DNA of 64,000 nucleotides from Sphingobium cyanobacteriorum (lineage in GTDB: Bacteria > Pseudomonadota > Alphaproteobacteria > Sphingomonadales > Sphingomonadaceae), in NCBI RefSeq assembly GCF_030580935.1, contig NZ_JAUQOM010000003.1, positions 62,001 to 126,000 of the forward strand, written 5' to 3'. A model generated the notes under the pieces. That model saw only the letters and a list, made by a program, of their open reading frames with translations, was not told where the DNA came from and ran no database searches. This document shows, piece by piece, positions 27,175-37,925 of this stretch (within the stretch, counting starts at the first letter, position 1; every line of letters begins with the position of its first letter). Position numbers and translations under genes: made by a program.

Positions 27175-27178
27175 GCCG

Positions 27179-27667
27179 ATGATAACCCTTGCCGCGCTGT
27201 TGCTGGCGGCCGCCAATCCCGTCTGCGCCGCCCCCGCGCCCCTGGCCGAACCCTGGACCAGTTGGCGCCAGAGCGGGCAGGCGAAGGCCGGCATATTGGC
27301 GCAGGGCGCGCCGGCGCTGATCCTGGGCAAGCCCCTGACCGCCGATCTGACCCCCGCCGCCCATGTCCAGTTTCCGGTTGTGCTAGGCAAGGGCGCCAAG
27401 GAAGGCCATGGCGGGCTGTTCAGCCTGTCGCTCAAACAGGCGGCGCGCGTGGGCATCGCGCTGTCGGGGCCGGCCTGGGTGGATGTCGTAACGGGCAATG
27501 CTGTCGTCGCCTCGGTCGCGCATGGCCATGGGCCGGACTGTTCGGGCATCCGCAAGATCGTCTGGTTCGACCTGCCTGCTGGGCGGCACATCGTTCAGGT
27601 GGCTGGCGCGAAAGACCGGAGCATCCATATCATGGCGGCGGACGCAACGGCGAACCAGCCGCTGTAA
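27179..27667 (+). CDS. Exported hypothetical protein, originally in the mutL operon
   Basis: 162 residues with a Sec signal peptide (hydrophobic MITLAALLLAAANPV, cleavage near CAAP). The mature part is beta-rich with two cysteines only near the ends (one in the signal region, one in PDCSGIRKI) and no motif I know; LKPLTADLTPAAHVQFPVVLG-like stretches suggest a beta-sandwich periplasmic protein. Homologues follow mutL in sphingomonads. Start chosen at the ATG right after the mutL remnant, whose GGAAGGA acts as ribosome site. Function unknown. Confidence 0.8.
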   Translation: MITLAALLLAAANPVCAAPAPLAEPWTSWRQSGQAKAGILAQGAPALILGKPLTADLTPAAHVQFPVVLGKGAKEGHGGLFSLSLKQAARVGIALSGPAWVDVVTGNAVVASVAHGHGPDCSGIRKIVWFDLPAGRHIVQVAGAKDRSIHIMAADATANQPL

Positions 27668-27679
27668 CGAAGCCCGCAA

Positions 27680-28144
27680 CTACTGCGGCCGTGTCCGCCA
27701 CATGGCGATCGGGATCATCGTCAGCACCGGCTGGTCGTCCTGGTTCAGGATCGTCACCTTGCTACGCACGATGCCCATTTCCGGGCGGCTCTGCGACGCC
27801 TTCTTGTCGATCACTTCGCTCTTGCCCCGCAGCGTGTCGCCGGGGCGAAGCGGGCGCAGCCAGCGCAGTTCGTCAACGCCCATCGCGCCCAGGCTGGCCG
27901 CCTGGCGGCCGGGATGCTGCTGCATTTTGGCGACGAACATCTTCATGAACAGGGCGGTCGTGTGCCAGCCGCTGCCAGAGATGGTGCCGAAATGCGTGGT
28001 CGCGGCCGCTTCGTCGGACAGGTGGAAGGGCTGGGGGTCGAATTCCGCCGCAAAGGCGACCGTCTCTTCGCGCGAAACGGTCAGCGGTCCGAAGTCGAAG
28101 CTGTCGCCGATCGCGATGTCCTCGAAATAGACAATTTCTTCCAT
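27680..28144 (-). CDS. MaoC-family (R)-specific enoyl-CoA hydratase-like protein
   Basis: 154 residues, a single hot-dog domain. The hydratase-2 motif appears as FAAEFDPQPFHLSDEAA (Asp and His catalytic pair in D-P-Q-P-F-H) followed by GTISGSGWHT. LRPGDTLRGKSEVIDKKAS is the second family block. Members hydrate enoyl-CoA or act on mesaconyl/methylfumaryl-CoA; the exact substrate cannot be told. Converges with the preceding exported protein gene, 12 bases apart. Confidence 0.92.
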   Translation of the reverse strand: MEEIVYFEDIAIGDSFDFGPLTVSREETVAFAAEFDPQPFHLSDEAAATTHFGTISGSGWHTTALFMKMFVAKMQQHPGRQAASLGAMGVDELRWLRPLRPGDTLRGKSEVIDKKASQSRPEMGIVRSKVTILNQDDQPVLTMIPIAMWRTRPQ

Positions 28145-28204
28145 CGCTATCCGTCTCCTATTGCAACGGTATAGCTGTAGGCATGGTTTCCGTTTACGTC
28201 AATG

Positions 28205-29755
28205 TCAGGCGATGCTGAGCGACGGCTGGCCGCGCGGCACGGTGATGCTGGCGCGGGTGCTGATCGTGCCGCCCGGCGTCGATACCTGATCCATCACGCG
28301 GAAGCGCGTGGTCCAGGCATCGGGCGTCACGTCACAGACCAGATAGCCGCGCTGGTCGTTGATGAACTTCAGTTCCGGGCTGTTCTGCATCATCACGTCG
28401 CTGCCGGTGCGCAGGTCCGACCCATCGCCGCCCGATGCGATGGAGGTCGACACGAACTCGACAGCCACCGGCTTGCCCTCGCTTTCCAGCAGCCCGGCGA
28501 AATTCTGATGCTCGTCGCCGGTCAGCACGACGACATTGTCCAGCCCGCGCATCTTTGCGAGCAGGCGGTTCCGCTGCGCCGCATAGCCGGCCCAACTGTC
28601 GAGATTATAGATTTTCTGCTTTTCGTCGGCATAGCGGCGACGGTCGAGCGACATCATCATCACCTGCTGCGCCACGCAATTCCATTTCGTCTGCCCGCGC
28701 GCCAGGTTGCGCGCCAGCCAGCTTTCCTCCTGCGGCGATATGACCTGCGCCTTGGGATCGTCAATGCCGGTGCAATAGGGTTTGAACCCGTCGTCGCACG
28801 GCTGGTCGGATCGGAAAGAGCGGGTGTCGAGGAAATCGATCGACAGAAGATCGCCGAAGCGCGCTTCGCGATACATGTCGGTGATGATGCCGTTGCGGGG
28901 CAGCATGGCGGCGCGGACCGGCATATATTCATACCAGGCCTGCAACCCCGCCTGGCGACGCAGGCGGAAAATCTCCGCCGGCACATTTTTCCAGTTGGCA
29001 TCGCCGACCCAGTTATTTTCTACCTCATGATCGTCAAAGGTCGGGAACCATGTGTGCTGCGCGCGCGCGGCCTGAAGGTCATGGTCGCTCAGATACTGGG
29101 CGTAGCGCAGGCGATAGTCGGCCAGGTCGAAACAATCCTGGCCGATATGCTGGCGCACCTGCGGCACGGGCAGGCCGTCCTTGTCATGATCCGGGCCGCG
29201 CTGCTTATATTCGTAGATGAAGTCGCCATAATGATAGACAAAGGCCAGGTCCTCCTCCCGCGCAAGGTGGCGGAAAGCGGTGAACAGGCCGTCCTCATAA
29301 TTCTGGCAGCCCGCAACGCCGAATTTCAGCGCAACCGGGCTGGCGGACGCCAGTGGCAGGGTGCGGGCGCGGCCGCGCGGCGACTGGTCGCTGCCCAGCG
29401 TGAAGCGATACCAATAGGGGCGATCAGGCTGAAGCCCCGTCACCTCGACATGGACACTATGGCCCACTTCCGGGCGCGCGATCGCGTCTCCGCTGGCAAC
29501 GATGGTCTTGAAACGATCGTCGCTGGCGACATCCCATTTCACCGGCAACGGCGTCATCGGCATCCCGCCGTGCGGCTCGAACGGTTGAGGGGCGAGCTTG
29601 GTCCAGATGACGAAGCCATCGGCCGCAGGGTCGCCGGACGTGACGCCCAGCGCGAAGGGATAAGCCGCGAACCAGCGTTGCGCCGACACGATGGCGGGCG
29701 CACCGATCATAGGGGTGGCAAGAGCAGTGGTCAGGATCTGGCGACGGGTGAGCAT
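28205..29755 (-). CDS. phoD: PhoD-type alkaline phosphatase/phosphodiesterase, Tat-exported
   Basis: 516 residues with a twin-arginine leader (MLTRRQILTTALATPM, cleavage near SAQ). N-terminal PhoD beta domain (FALGVTSGDP), then the metallophosphatase core with FGVAGCQNYEDG, YHYGDFIYEY, FDDHEVENNW (Asn-Asp-His metal site) and LTGDEHQNFAG. PhoD uses Ca/Fe and releases phosphate from mono- and diesters in the periplasm. Monocistronic by its flanks. No pho box was searched for in detail. Confidence 0.95.
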   Translation of the reverse strand: MLTRRQILTTALATPMIGAPAIVSAQRWFAAYPFALGVTSGDPAADGFVIWTKLAPQPFEPHGGMPMTPLPVKWDVASDDRFKTIVASGDAIARPEVGHSVHVEVTGLQPDRPYWYRFTLGSDQSPRGRARTLPLASASPVALKFGVAGCQNYEDGLFTAFRHLAREEDLAFVYHYGDFIYEYKQRGPDHDKDGLPVPQVRQHIGQDCFDLADYRLRYAQYLSDHDLQAARAQHTWFPTFDDHEVENNWVGDANWKNVPAEIFRLRRQAGLQAWYEYMPVRAAMLPRNGIITDMYREARFGDLLSIDFLDTRSFRSDQPCDDGFKPYCTGIDDPKAQVISPQEESWLARNLARGQTKWNCVAQQVMMMSLDRRRYADEKQKIYNLDSWAGYAAQRNRLLAKMRGLDNVVVLTGDEHQNFAGLLESEGKPVAVEFVSTSIASGGDGSDLRTGSDVMMQNSPELKFINDQRGYLVCDVTPDAWTTRFRVMDQVSTPGGTISTRASITVPRGQPSLSIA

Positions 29756-29844
29756 GACGGCGGCGACCTTGTAATCGGGCGGTTGTACAATAGTCTCTTA
29801 GTCACCTGCTCTAGCGGTGCAATATGACAGGACGACGCACGCGG

Positions 29845-30339
29845 TCAGGTGATACAGGCGCGCAGGGCGCGCCACGCTTCCACCTTCTTCTCCCGCGACA
29901 GGCTGGCATAGGCGCCGCTGGAGGAGGGCAGGTCGATGAGGGTCAGCCCCGGCCGATCGCCCAGTTGCCGCCGGCCGTGCCGTGCGGCGGTCTTGCCGTT
30001 GAAGGCGACCGCCCGGAGCATGGGGAGCCGCCCGACGAAGAGGCCCAGATCACGCAGTTCAGCGCCCCGGATGCTGCTGTCCAGACTGCCGGGCCGTTCC
30101 GCGCTTTCGATCACGTCCCACAGCCCGATGCCCAGCACGCGCAGCCGTTTCAGCCGCATGGCATAGGGCTGGCCGCGCAGATTCTCGTCCAGCACATCGC
30201 CCAGCAAGTCCCAGAACGCATTGCCGCGATGGGCATAATATTCGCCCTGCCGGATCGACGCATCGCCCGGCAGGCTGCCCAGGATCAGCAATCGCGTGTT
30301 CGCGTCGACGCTGGGCGGGAAGGCGGATTTGAGCGGCAA
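29845..30339 (-). CDS. DNA-deoxyinosine glycosylase (UDG superfamily, family 6/HDG type)
   Basis: 164 residues from a TTG at 30339 with a strong AGGAGG. Motif 1 reads LILGSLPGDASI with YYAHRGNAFW, the signature of the hypoxanthine-DNA glycosylase family; LGIGLWDVIESAERPGSLDSSI is the central block, and the motif-2 region is LPSSSGAYASLS. Members excise hypoxanthine or mismatched U/T from DNA. Stands alone between PhoD and ychF. Confidence 0.9.
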   Translation of the reverse strand: MPLKSAFPPSVDANTRLLILGSLPGDASIRQGEYYAHRGNAFWDLLGDVLDENLRGQPYAMRLKRLRVLGIGLWDVIESAERPGSLDSSIRGAELRDLGLFVGRLPMLRAVAFNGKTAARHGRRQLGDRPGLTLIDLPSSSGAYASLSREKKVEAWRALRACIT

Positions 30340-30355
30340 ATGGCCTCCTTGCAGG

Positions 30356-30389
30356 TCATGCCAGCGCAGGCTGGCATCTCAGGCGGCGA
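30356..30389 (-). repeat. Partial copy of the sphingomonad palindromic element
   Basis: GTCATGCCAGC, four bases, GCTGGCAT then CTCAGGCG. This is the reverse complement of the right half of the element inside glyS at 40012-40087. Only one of the two hairpins remains. It lies between the stop of ychF and the glycosylase gene and could act as a transcript-end hairpin. Confidence 0.8.
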
Positions 30390-30392
30390 TAG

Positions 30393-31493
30393 TCAGACGT
30401 TGAACCGGAACAGCATGATATCGCCGTCCTGCGTCACATAATCCTTGCCTTCCGAACGCCACTTGCCCGCTTCCTTGGCCCCGGCCTCGCCATTGAACTG
30501 GACATAGTCGGCATAGGCCATGGTTTCGGCGCGGATGAAGCCCTTTTCGAAATCGGTGTGGATCGCGCCGGCGGCCTGGGGCGCCTTGGACCCCTTGTGC
30601 ACGGTCCAGGCGCGGGCTTCCTTCGGCCCGACGGTGAAGAAGGTGATGAGGCCCAGCAGTTCGTAGCCGGCGCGGATGATGCGGGCGAGACCGGCTTCGG
30701 TCAGGCCCAGCGCGTCAAGATATTCGGCGCGTTCCTCGACCGGCATGGTAACAAGTTCCGCCTCGATCGCGGCGGACACGATCACCGCCTTGGCATTTTC
30801 GGCGGCCGCCTTTTCGAACACGCGGGCCGAATGGGCGTTGCCGGTGGAGGCGCTGTCCTCCTCGACATTGCAGACGTAAAGGACCGGCTTGGCGGTGAGC
30901 AACTGCGCCTGCGCGAACAGGCGTTCTTCCTCCACGTCGCGCGGAACGGTCAGGCGGGCGGGCTTGCCATCGCGCAGCAGGTCGAGCGCCTGGCCGAGCA
31001 CGGCGGCGGCCGCCTTGGCCTCCTTGTCGCCCTGCGCCGCCTTCTTGGCGAGATTGGGCACGCGCTTTTCAAGGCTTTCCAGATCCGCCAGCATCAATTC
31101 GGTCTCGACCGTCTCGGCGTCGGCAATCGGATCGACCTTGCCCTCGACATGGGTGATGTCGCCATCCTCGAAACAGCGCAGCACATGGACGATGGCATCG
31201 GTTTCGCGGATATTGGCGAGGAACTGGTTGCCCAGCCCTTCGCCCTTCGATGCGCCGCGCACCAGGCCGGCAATGTCGACGAAGCTGAGCTGCGTTTCGA
31301 TGATCTTCGCGCTGCCGCCGATCTTCGCGATGGTCTGGAGCCGTTCGTCGGGTACGGCGACGCGGCCTTCATTCGGCTCGATCGTGCAGAAGGGATAATT
31401 GGCCGCCTGCGCCGCCTGCGTTTCGGTGAGCGCATTGAACAGGGTGGACTTGCCCACATTGGGAAGGCCGACGATACCGCAACGAAAACCCAT
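30393..31493 (-). CDS. ychF: Redox-responsive ATPase YchF (Obg family)
   Basis: 366 residues, the standard length. G1 motif GLPNVGKSTLFN at the N-terminus, G3 FVDIAGLVRGAS, and NVEEDS in place of the GTP-specific NKxD, which explains the family preference for ATP. C-terminal TGS domain with FFTVGPKEARAWTV and ending in KDYVTQDGDIMLFRFNV-like sequence. It binds ribosomes and tunes stress translation. Convergent/divergent to neighbours and probably monocistronic. Confidence 0.98.
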   Translation of the reverse strand: MGFRCGIVGLPNVGKSTLFNALTETQAAQAANYPFCTIEPNEGRVAVPDERLQTIAKIGGSAKIIETQLSFVDIAGLVRGASKGEGLGNQFLANIRETDAIVHVLRCFEDGDITHVEGKVDPIADAETVETELMLADLESLEKRVPNLAKKAAQGDKEAKAAAAVLGQALDLLRDGKPARLTVPRDVEEERLFAQAQLLTAKPVLYVCNVEEDSASTGNAHSARVFEKAAAENAKAVIVSAAIEAELVTMPVEERAEYLDALGLTEAGLARIIRAGYELLGLITFFTVGPKEARAWTVHKGSKAPQAAGAIHTDFEKGFIRAETMAYADYVQFNGEAGAKEAGKWRSEGKDYVTQDGDIMLFRFNV

Positions 31494-31626
31494 TTGACTG
31501 CCTTATGAAGATCGGAAGGATTGGCGCGCCCGATAGCGCTTTGTGCGCGCAAAGGCCAGCCTTGGACAAAAGGCGCCATCGACATGGACGCCGGAACGGC
31601 GCAGGGGCGGGGAAACAGGAGGCGAT

Positions 31627-32070
31627 ATGGACGAACCGAAAGATGCATGCTGGACTGACCAGGCCGGTCGCCGCTGGCCCAGGCGTCCTGCCTATGAGAC
31701 GGGCGTTCGCGGCCGCTGCCCGCGCTGTGGCCAGGGGCATATCTTCACCGGATTCCTGACGATGCGCGACCATTGCGAGGTCTGCGGGCTGGATTACAGC
31801 TTTGCCGATCCGGCCGACGGCCCGGCCGTGTTCGTCCAACTGTTCGCCTGCGTGCCGGGCGTCATCTTCATCCTGATGCTGGAAATCATGGCGCGGCCGC
31901 CGCTCTGGGTCCATCTGGCGGTCGGCGTGCCGGTGCTGATCCTGACCACCTTGCTGCCGATGCGCCCGATCAAGGGCTGGCTGATCGCCACCCAGTTCAC
32001 CACCCGCGCGCAGGAGGCGGGGACCAGTGCGCTCTGGGCCAAGCTGCATGGGGACGACCGGCGGGAATAG
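31627..32070 (+). CDS. DUF983 membrane protein with zinc ribbon
   Basis: 147 residues from the ATG at 31627 with AGGAGG six bases upstream. CPRCGQG and CEVCGLDY form a CxxC/CxxC ribbon, followed by FADPADGPAVFVQLFACV and two membrane helices (CVPGVIFILMLEIMA; HLAVGVPVLILTTLL), the DUF983 pattern. Some members sit near cytochrome oxidase genes, but not here. Function unknown. Confidence 0.92.
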   Translation: MDEPKDACWTDQAGRRWPRRPAYETGVRGRCPRCGQGHIFTGFLTMRDHCEVCGLDYSFADPADGPAVFVQLFACVPGVIFILMLEIMARPPLWVHLAVGVPVLILTTLLPMRPIKGWLIATQFTTRAQEAGTSALWAKLHGDDRRE

Positions 32071-32089
32071 GGCGGACCTGGACCGCCCA

Positions 32090-32773
32090 TCAATGGCGGA
32101 AGAAAAGCGTCACCGACGCGACATGGTTGACGCGGCTGTTGCCCGCGCGCTGGTTGATGACCTGGTTGAGATAGCCGACCTCGATGGTCGATGCGCCGGG
32201 CAGGGCGAGCTCTGCGCCGACGAAGCTGCGTAGCTGGTCGAAGCCGGCCCGTGCCCCCCAATCGGTATCGTTCAGGGCCGCGAACCCTTCGGCATAGACC
32301 AGCGCATTGACGGCATCGCTGCCAGCCGTCAGCGGCTTTTCGTAGCGCAGCATTTCCCGCAGCCGCCAGCCCATGTCATCGCCGTCCGATCGCCAGCGCT
32401 GCTCCAGCCGGGTGCGCGATGACAGTTCGCCGCCCCAGGGCTTGCCCAGCGTCCAGTTGAGTTGCTGGAAACTGCGCTCTTCATTGACATCCCTGCCGCC
32501 CTGGGTCGGCACGACGACATGGGCGAAACCCTGATAGAGGGTGATGGCGGGCGAGAATTTCCAGCCGACCGCGCCACGGAACAGCGCCTGATCCACCCGC
32601 GACACGCCATCGCCGATGCGCGGCTGGATTTCCGCGAAATAGACGATCTTGCCTTTGACCGATCCCATCGCGGTCAGGTTGATCCAGAGCTGCTCATCCT
32701 CACGGGTAGCGGCGCGCGCGGGCAGGGCAAGCATAGCGAGGCAGGCGGACAGGCAGAGGGCAAGGCGGCGCAT
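32090..32773 (-). CDS. DUF2490 outer-membrane-like beta-barrel protein
   Basis: 227 residues with a Sec signal peptide (LALCLSACLAMLALPARA). The mature part alternates polar and hydrophobic residues in short strands (KIVYFAEIQPRIG; ITLYQGFAHVVVP; LRYEKPL) and ends in VTLFFRH with a penultimate aromatic, consistent with a small outer-membrane barrel of the DUF2490 family. No known substrate. Converges on the DUF983 gene. Confidence 0.88.
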   Translation of the reverse strand: MRRLALCLSACLAMLALPARAATREDEQLWINLTAMGSVKGKIVYFAEIQPRIGDGVSRVDQALFRGAVGWKFSPAITLYQGFAHVVVPTQGGRDVNEERSFQQLNWTLGKPWGGELSSRTRLEQRWRSDGDDMGWRLREMLRYEKPLTAGSDAVNALVYAEGFAALNDTDWGARAGFDQLRSFVGAELALPGASTIEVGYLNQVINQRAGNSRVNHVASVTLFFRH

Positions 32774-32877
32774 GGGGTTCCCGGCGATGGAAGGACAGGC
32801 GGCCTTCCTATCGCCGGTGCATGTCCGCCTTGTTGCCCGGTTGTGAGTTTATATCCCGCCTGCCCCTTGGCAACATG

Positions 32878-34569
<1,692 letters not shown>

Positions 34570-34604
34570 TCATGATGGGGACAACGCTTAAGCCGGGAGC
34601 TGGT

Positions 34605-35174
34605 TCAGTCCGCCAGCCGCAGAGCGACCTCGTTCATGAAGCGGGCCTCGTCATTCTTCGCCAGCCATTCCGCTTCCGCACCGATCGCGGCCAGCATGTC
34701 GGCCAGCGGGTCCATCTCGCTCTTGGCGTAATTGCCCAGAACATAGCCATGAACCTTGTCCTTGTGCCCCGGATGGCCAATGCCGATCCGCACGCGGCGA
34801 AAGTCATTGCCGATATGGGCGTCGGTCGAGCGCAGGCCATTATGCCCCGCATTGCCGCCGCCGCGCTTCACCTTGACCTTCATGGGGACAAGGTCGAGTT
34901 CGTCGTGAAAGACCGTGACGTCCTGCGGAGTCAGCTTGTAGAAGCGCATCGCCTCGCCGATCGACCGGCCGCTTTCGTTCATGAAGGTGGCAGGCTTGAT
35001 CAGCAGGATCTTCTCCGGGCCGATCCGTCCTTCCTGTACCCAGCCCTGGAACTGCTTTTTGGGCGGGGAGAAGCGATACAGGTCCGCGATCAGGTCGGCC
35101 GCCATGAAGCCGACATTGTGCCGGTGCATTGCATATTGCAGCCCCGGATTGCCCAGGCCGGCCCAGATTTGCAT
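34605..35174 (-). CDS. pth: Peptidyl-tRNA hydrolase
   Basis: 189 residues. GLGNPGLQYAMHRHNVGF holds the catalytic His and Asn; KPATFMNESG and FHDELDLVPMKVKVKRGGGNAGHNGLRS-type blocks complete the family signature. It recycles peptidyl-tRNA dropped by stalled ribosomes. Downstream of rplY on the same strand, the usual sphingomonad pair, with a terminator hairpin in the 80-base gap that may reduce its expression relative to rplY. Confidence 0.98.
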   Translation of the reverse strand: MQIWAGLGNPGLQYAMHRHNVGFMAADLIADLYRFSPPKKQFQGWVQEGRIGPEKILLIKPATFMNESGRSIGEAMRFYKLTPQDVTVFHDELDLVPMKVKVKRGGGNAGHNGLRSTDAHIGNDFRRVRIGIGHPGHKDKVHGYVLGNYAKSEMDPLADMLAAIGAEAEWLAKNDEARFMNEVALRLAD

Positions 35175-35188
35175 CGTTCACGCTCCAA

Positions 35189-35221
35189 AGAAAATCCCGC
35201 CCGCCGGGTAGGCGGACGGGA
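35189..35221 (-). terminator. Rho-independent terminator after rplY
   Basis: On the minus strand: CCCGTCCGCC, loop TACC, GGCGGGCGGG then ATTTTC. Ten base pairs with one G-T pair, directly after rplY and before pth. Confidence 0.75.
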
Positions 35222-35255
35222 TCGAAATTTCCAGCCCGGAAGGCGAAAGCGGGAT

Positions 35256-35873
35256 TTACTCGCCTTCGGCCGCCCCGGCTTCCGCTTCGCCTTCGGCGCT
35301 CTTGAGCGCGGAGGGTGCAACGACGGTCGCGATGGAGAAGTCCGTGTCCGCGTGCAGGGCAGTCGTGCCCTTTGGCAGGGTGACAGCGCTGATGTGCAGC
35401 GAATCGCCGACTTCCAGGCCGGTCAGGTCGACCACGACTTCGTCGGGAATGTTGGCGGCGTCGACGACCAGTTCGATGTCGTGCGCCACGACGTTCAGCA
35501 CGCCGCCCTTCTTCAGGCCCGGCGAGGCATCTTCATTTTCGAAGCGCACAGGCACATGGACGTGAACGGTGGCATGTTCCGAAACGCGCAGGAAATCGGC
35601 GTGCAGCGGACGGTCGGTGACGGGGTGGAAGGCCACGTCCTTGGCGAGCGTGCGGACGGTCTTGCCGCCGACTTCGACCATGATGACCGAATTGAAGAAG
35701 TGGCCGGTGCCAAGCTGCTTGTTGAGGAGCTTTTCCTCGACATGGATCGACAGGGGTTCTTCATTCATTCCATAGATGACGGCGGGTACGCGGCCCTCAC
35801 GGCGGAGGGCGCGGGAGGCTCCCTTGCCTGCCCGATCGCGTGCCTCGGCCGACAGCGTAAGCTGCTCGCTCAT
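35256..35873 (-). CDS. rplY: 50S ribosomal protein L25 (general stress protein Ctc form)
   Basis: 205 residues, the long two-domain Ctc form. N-terminal 5S rRNA-binding domain ([26 protein letters not shown]) and a C-terminal beta domain ([18 protein letters not shown]), then an acidic Ala/Glu tail ([12 protein letters not shown]) common in alphaproteobacteria. First gene of the rplY-pth unit. Confidence 0.98.
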   Translation of the reverse strand: MSEQLTLSAEARDRAGKGASRALRREGRVPAVIYGMNEEPLSIHVEEKLLNKQLGTGHFFNSVIMVEVGGKTVRTLAKDVAFHPVTDRPLHADFLRVSEHATVHVHVPVRFENEDASPGLKKGGVLNVVAHDIELVVDAANIPDEVVVDLTGLEVGDSLHISAVTLPKGTTALHADTDFSIATVVAPSALKSAEGEAEAGAAEGE

Positions 35874-35984
35874 TGCGTGTCTCCAAAAGCAAAATTGATA
35901 TACTTTCCCGCCACGCCTCCAGGGATGACCATCGCGGGAAGGCGGCCCTTTAGCAGAAAAGGGCGGGAATGCAAGAAGGCTGCA

Positions 35985-36869
35985 TCACTGCACCCGCGTC
36001 ACCGTAAACCCCCTGGCCTCCAGCAGGTCGATCAGATTTTCGCGTCCCGTCAGATGCCCCGCGCCCACCGCGATGAAGGGTTTGCCCTTCATCGGCTCGA
36101 TCGCCTTCACCCAGTCGCGGTTGCGCGCGACCAGAACGGCTTCCTCCACCATCGGGTCGGGCTGCTCGCCAACCTCGTCCTCCTTGGCGATCGCGTCCAT
36201 GTCGCCCTTCAGCCAGGCTTTGAGGATGCGGTCGTACAGGGCCTTCATCCCCTTGGCCTCATGCACGGTCTGGACCAGCAGGCGCGATTGCGCGGCTTCG
36301 GGAAGCGTGTCGAACGCGCCGAACTGGCGCTCGACCGTTTCCAGCCCGCCGATCGGCTTTTTCGCGGCCTTGAATGTTTCGATCAGCACCGGCTCCACGC
36401 CGTCATCCTGGCTGACGCCCAGGCTCTGCTGGCTGGCGGCGGACAACAGCATCGCCGCGGCCCAGCTTTCATAGCCCGACAGCAACTGGCTGTTGGTGCC
36501 GCCATCGGCCATCGCCTTGTCGAGCGCGGCCTTCTCTTCTTCCGGCACGCGCCGTTCCAGCGGCGGCAGGCCGGGGCTGCGGCCCATTTTTTCAAACAGG
36601 CCGAGCGTCTTTTGCTCGTCCTGCAAATCGGCGGCCTCCAGGATCAGCCGGTCAGCGCCCGCCATCGCCTGCCTGAGCGCCGGGGTGTCCCAGGCGACGC
36701 CCTTGGGCAGGACATGGATCGTGCCGAACAGCCATCCTTTCATCGCGCCACGCTGAACCTGCCACAGCGCCGGGCCGCTTTGCGCGGGCGGTGCTTCGGG
36801 GGCCTTGCTGCAAGCAGCGGCGATTGTGATGGTGAGGAGAGCGAGAAAGCGGGTTATCTTGCGCATCAC
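35985..36869 (-). CDS. TraB/GumN-family lipoprotein-like protein, copy 1
   Basis: 294 residues. N-terminal signal with a probable lipobox (TITIAAACSKAPE). The TraB/GumN domain shows GWLFGTIHVLP near the start, a glutamate motif LILEAADLQDE, and the end block VAVGAGHLTGRENLIDLLEARGF. These are predicted metal-dependent proteases (Tiki-like) acting outside the cytoplasm. Translation may start at GTG 36869 or ATG 36866, both served by GAAGGAG, which overlaps the end of the upstream paralogue, so the two are coupled. Confidence 0.88.
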   Translation of the reverse strand: MMRKITRFLALLTITIAAACSKAPEAPPAQSGPALWQVQRGAMKGWLFGTIHVLPKGVAWDTPALRQAMAGADRLILEAADLQDEQKTLGLFEKMGRSPGLPPLERRVPEEEKAALDKAMADGGTNSQLLSGYESWAAAMLLSAASQQSLGVSQDDGVEPVLIETFKAAKKPIGGLETVERQFGAFDTLPEAAQSRLLVQTVHEAKGMKALYDRILKAWLKGDMDAIAKEDEVGEQPDPMVEEAVLVARNRDWVKAIEPMKGKPFIAVGAGHLTGRENLIDLLEARGFTVTRVQ

Positions 36870-36873
36870 GACG

Positions 36874-37779
36874 TCACTCCTTCACACGGCGCGTGGCGAT
36901 GCCCAGCGCCTTCAACTGATCCTGCACGCTGCCCTTGCCGGCCAGATGGCCCGCGCCCACGGCGACAAAGACGGTGCCGGGCCGGTCCAGCCGCGCCCTG
37001 ATCCATTTCGCCCAGTTGGCATTGCGCCCGGTCAGCAGCACCTGCGCCAGTTCCGGCGTCGCCTCCAGCGATTCGTTCATCATGGCGGCCAGCTTGTCGG
37101 GCTGGCCGGCTTGCCAATAGGTGAGCAGCTTGGCGAATTCGCTCTCCATCTCCGGCAGGCCGTCGACCGTGGCGTTCAGGAACTGTACCTGCTGCGCCAT
37201 CGGCAGGCTGGCGAAGAAGCCGAGTTGCTGTTCCACCGTCTCCAGCGCTTCGACCCGCTTTCCGGCGGATTGTGCGGCGGCGCGCAATATTTTTTCCGCG
37301 CCGATGTCGCTCCTGTACCCCAGCCGTTCCAGCGGCGCGACCGACAGCGCCATACCGCCCATCCACGGGTTGAATGGCTCGAACGTCTGCCAGGGCAGGC
37401 CATTGGCCGCCATCGCCGCCTGATATTTCGCCCGCACCTCCGGGGTCAGCCGGTCGGACAGCTTAACGCCGTCCTTCGCCAGCGCCATCTGAGCCAGCGT
37501 AGCGCCCATCGCCTTGGGATCGTCCGGCTCGATGATCTCCAGCACCAGCTCGTCCGACCTGTCGAAGGCGCGCTTCACCTTGCCGTTGAACCAGTCGACG
37601 CCCGGCTTCATCACATGGACGGTGCCGAACAGATAGATGGTCGTGTCGGCGTCCTTCACGTGCCACAGGGCAGGGGTGGCGACCGGGGCGGGGCGGGCCT
37701 GCGCCGCGCCGCCGAGCAGCAGCAGGGCAGCGCCAAAAGCGGGCGCGAGCGCGCGAAACAGGGCGGGAAGCATCGTCAT
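36874..37779 (-). CDS. TraB/GumN-family exported protein, copy 2
   Basis: 301 residues, paralogue of the downstream gene with the same blocks: IYLFGTVHVMKPGVDWF, LVLEIIEPDD, and VFVAVGAGHLAGKGSVQDQLKALG. Signal peptide ends near GGAAQARP, without a lipobox, so it is likely soluble in the periplasm, unlike copy 1. Stop overlaps the ribosome site of copy 1. Probably a tandem duplication with divergent anchoring. Confidence 0.88.
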   Translation of the reverse strand: MTMLPALFRALAPAFGAALLLLGGAAQARPAPVATPALWHVKDADTTIYLFGTVHVMKPGVDWFNGKVKRAFDRSDELVLEIIEPDDPKAMGATLAQMALAKDGVKLSDRLTPEVRAKYQAAMAANGLPWQTFEPFNPWMGGMALSVAPLERLGYRSDIGAEKILRAAAQSAGKRVEALETVEQQLGFFASLPMAQQVQFLNATVDGLPEMESEFAKLLTYWQAGQPDKLAAMMNESLEATPELAQVLLTGRNANWAKWIRARLDRPGTVFVAVGAGHLAGKGSVQDQLKALGIATRRVKE

Positions 37780-37925
37780 ACCCCTTCCATGGGGAGCGTG
37801 GAGGCCAAGAGCAAGCCGCTTAACCCTGTTTTCCGCCGCTTTCCCTTGACCATGCCCTTGACCATGACAGTGCCATGCGCCAAGGCGCGCGACATCTGGA
37901 CACCATCATTTGACAGGGACTATCC

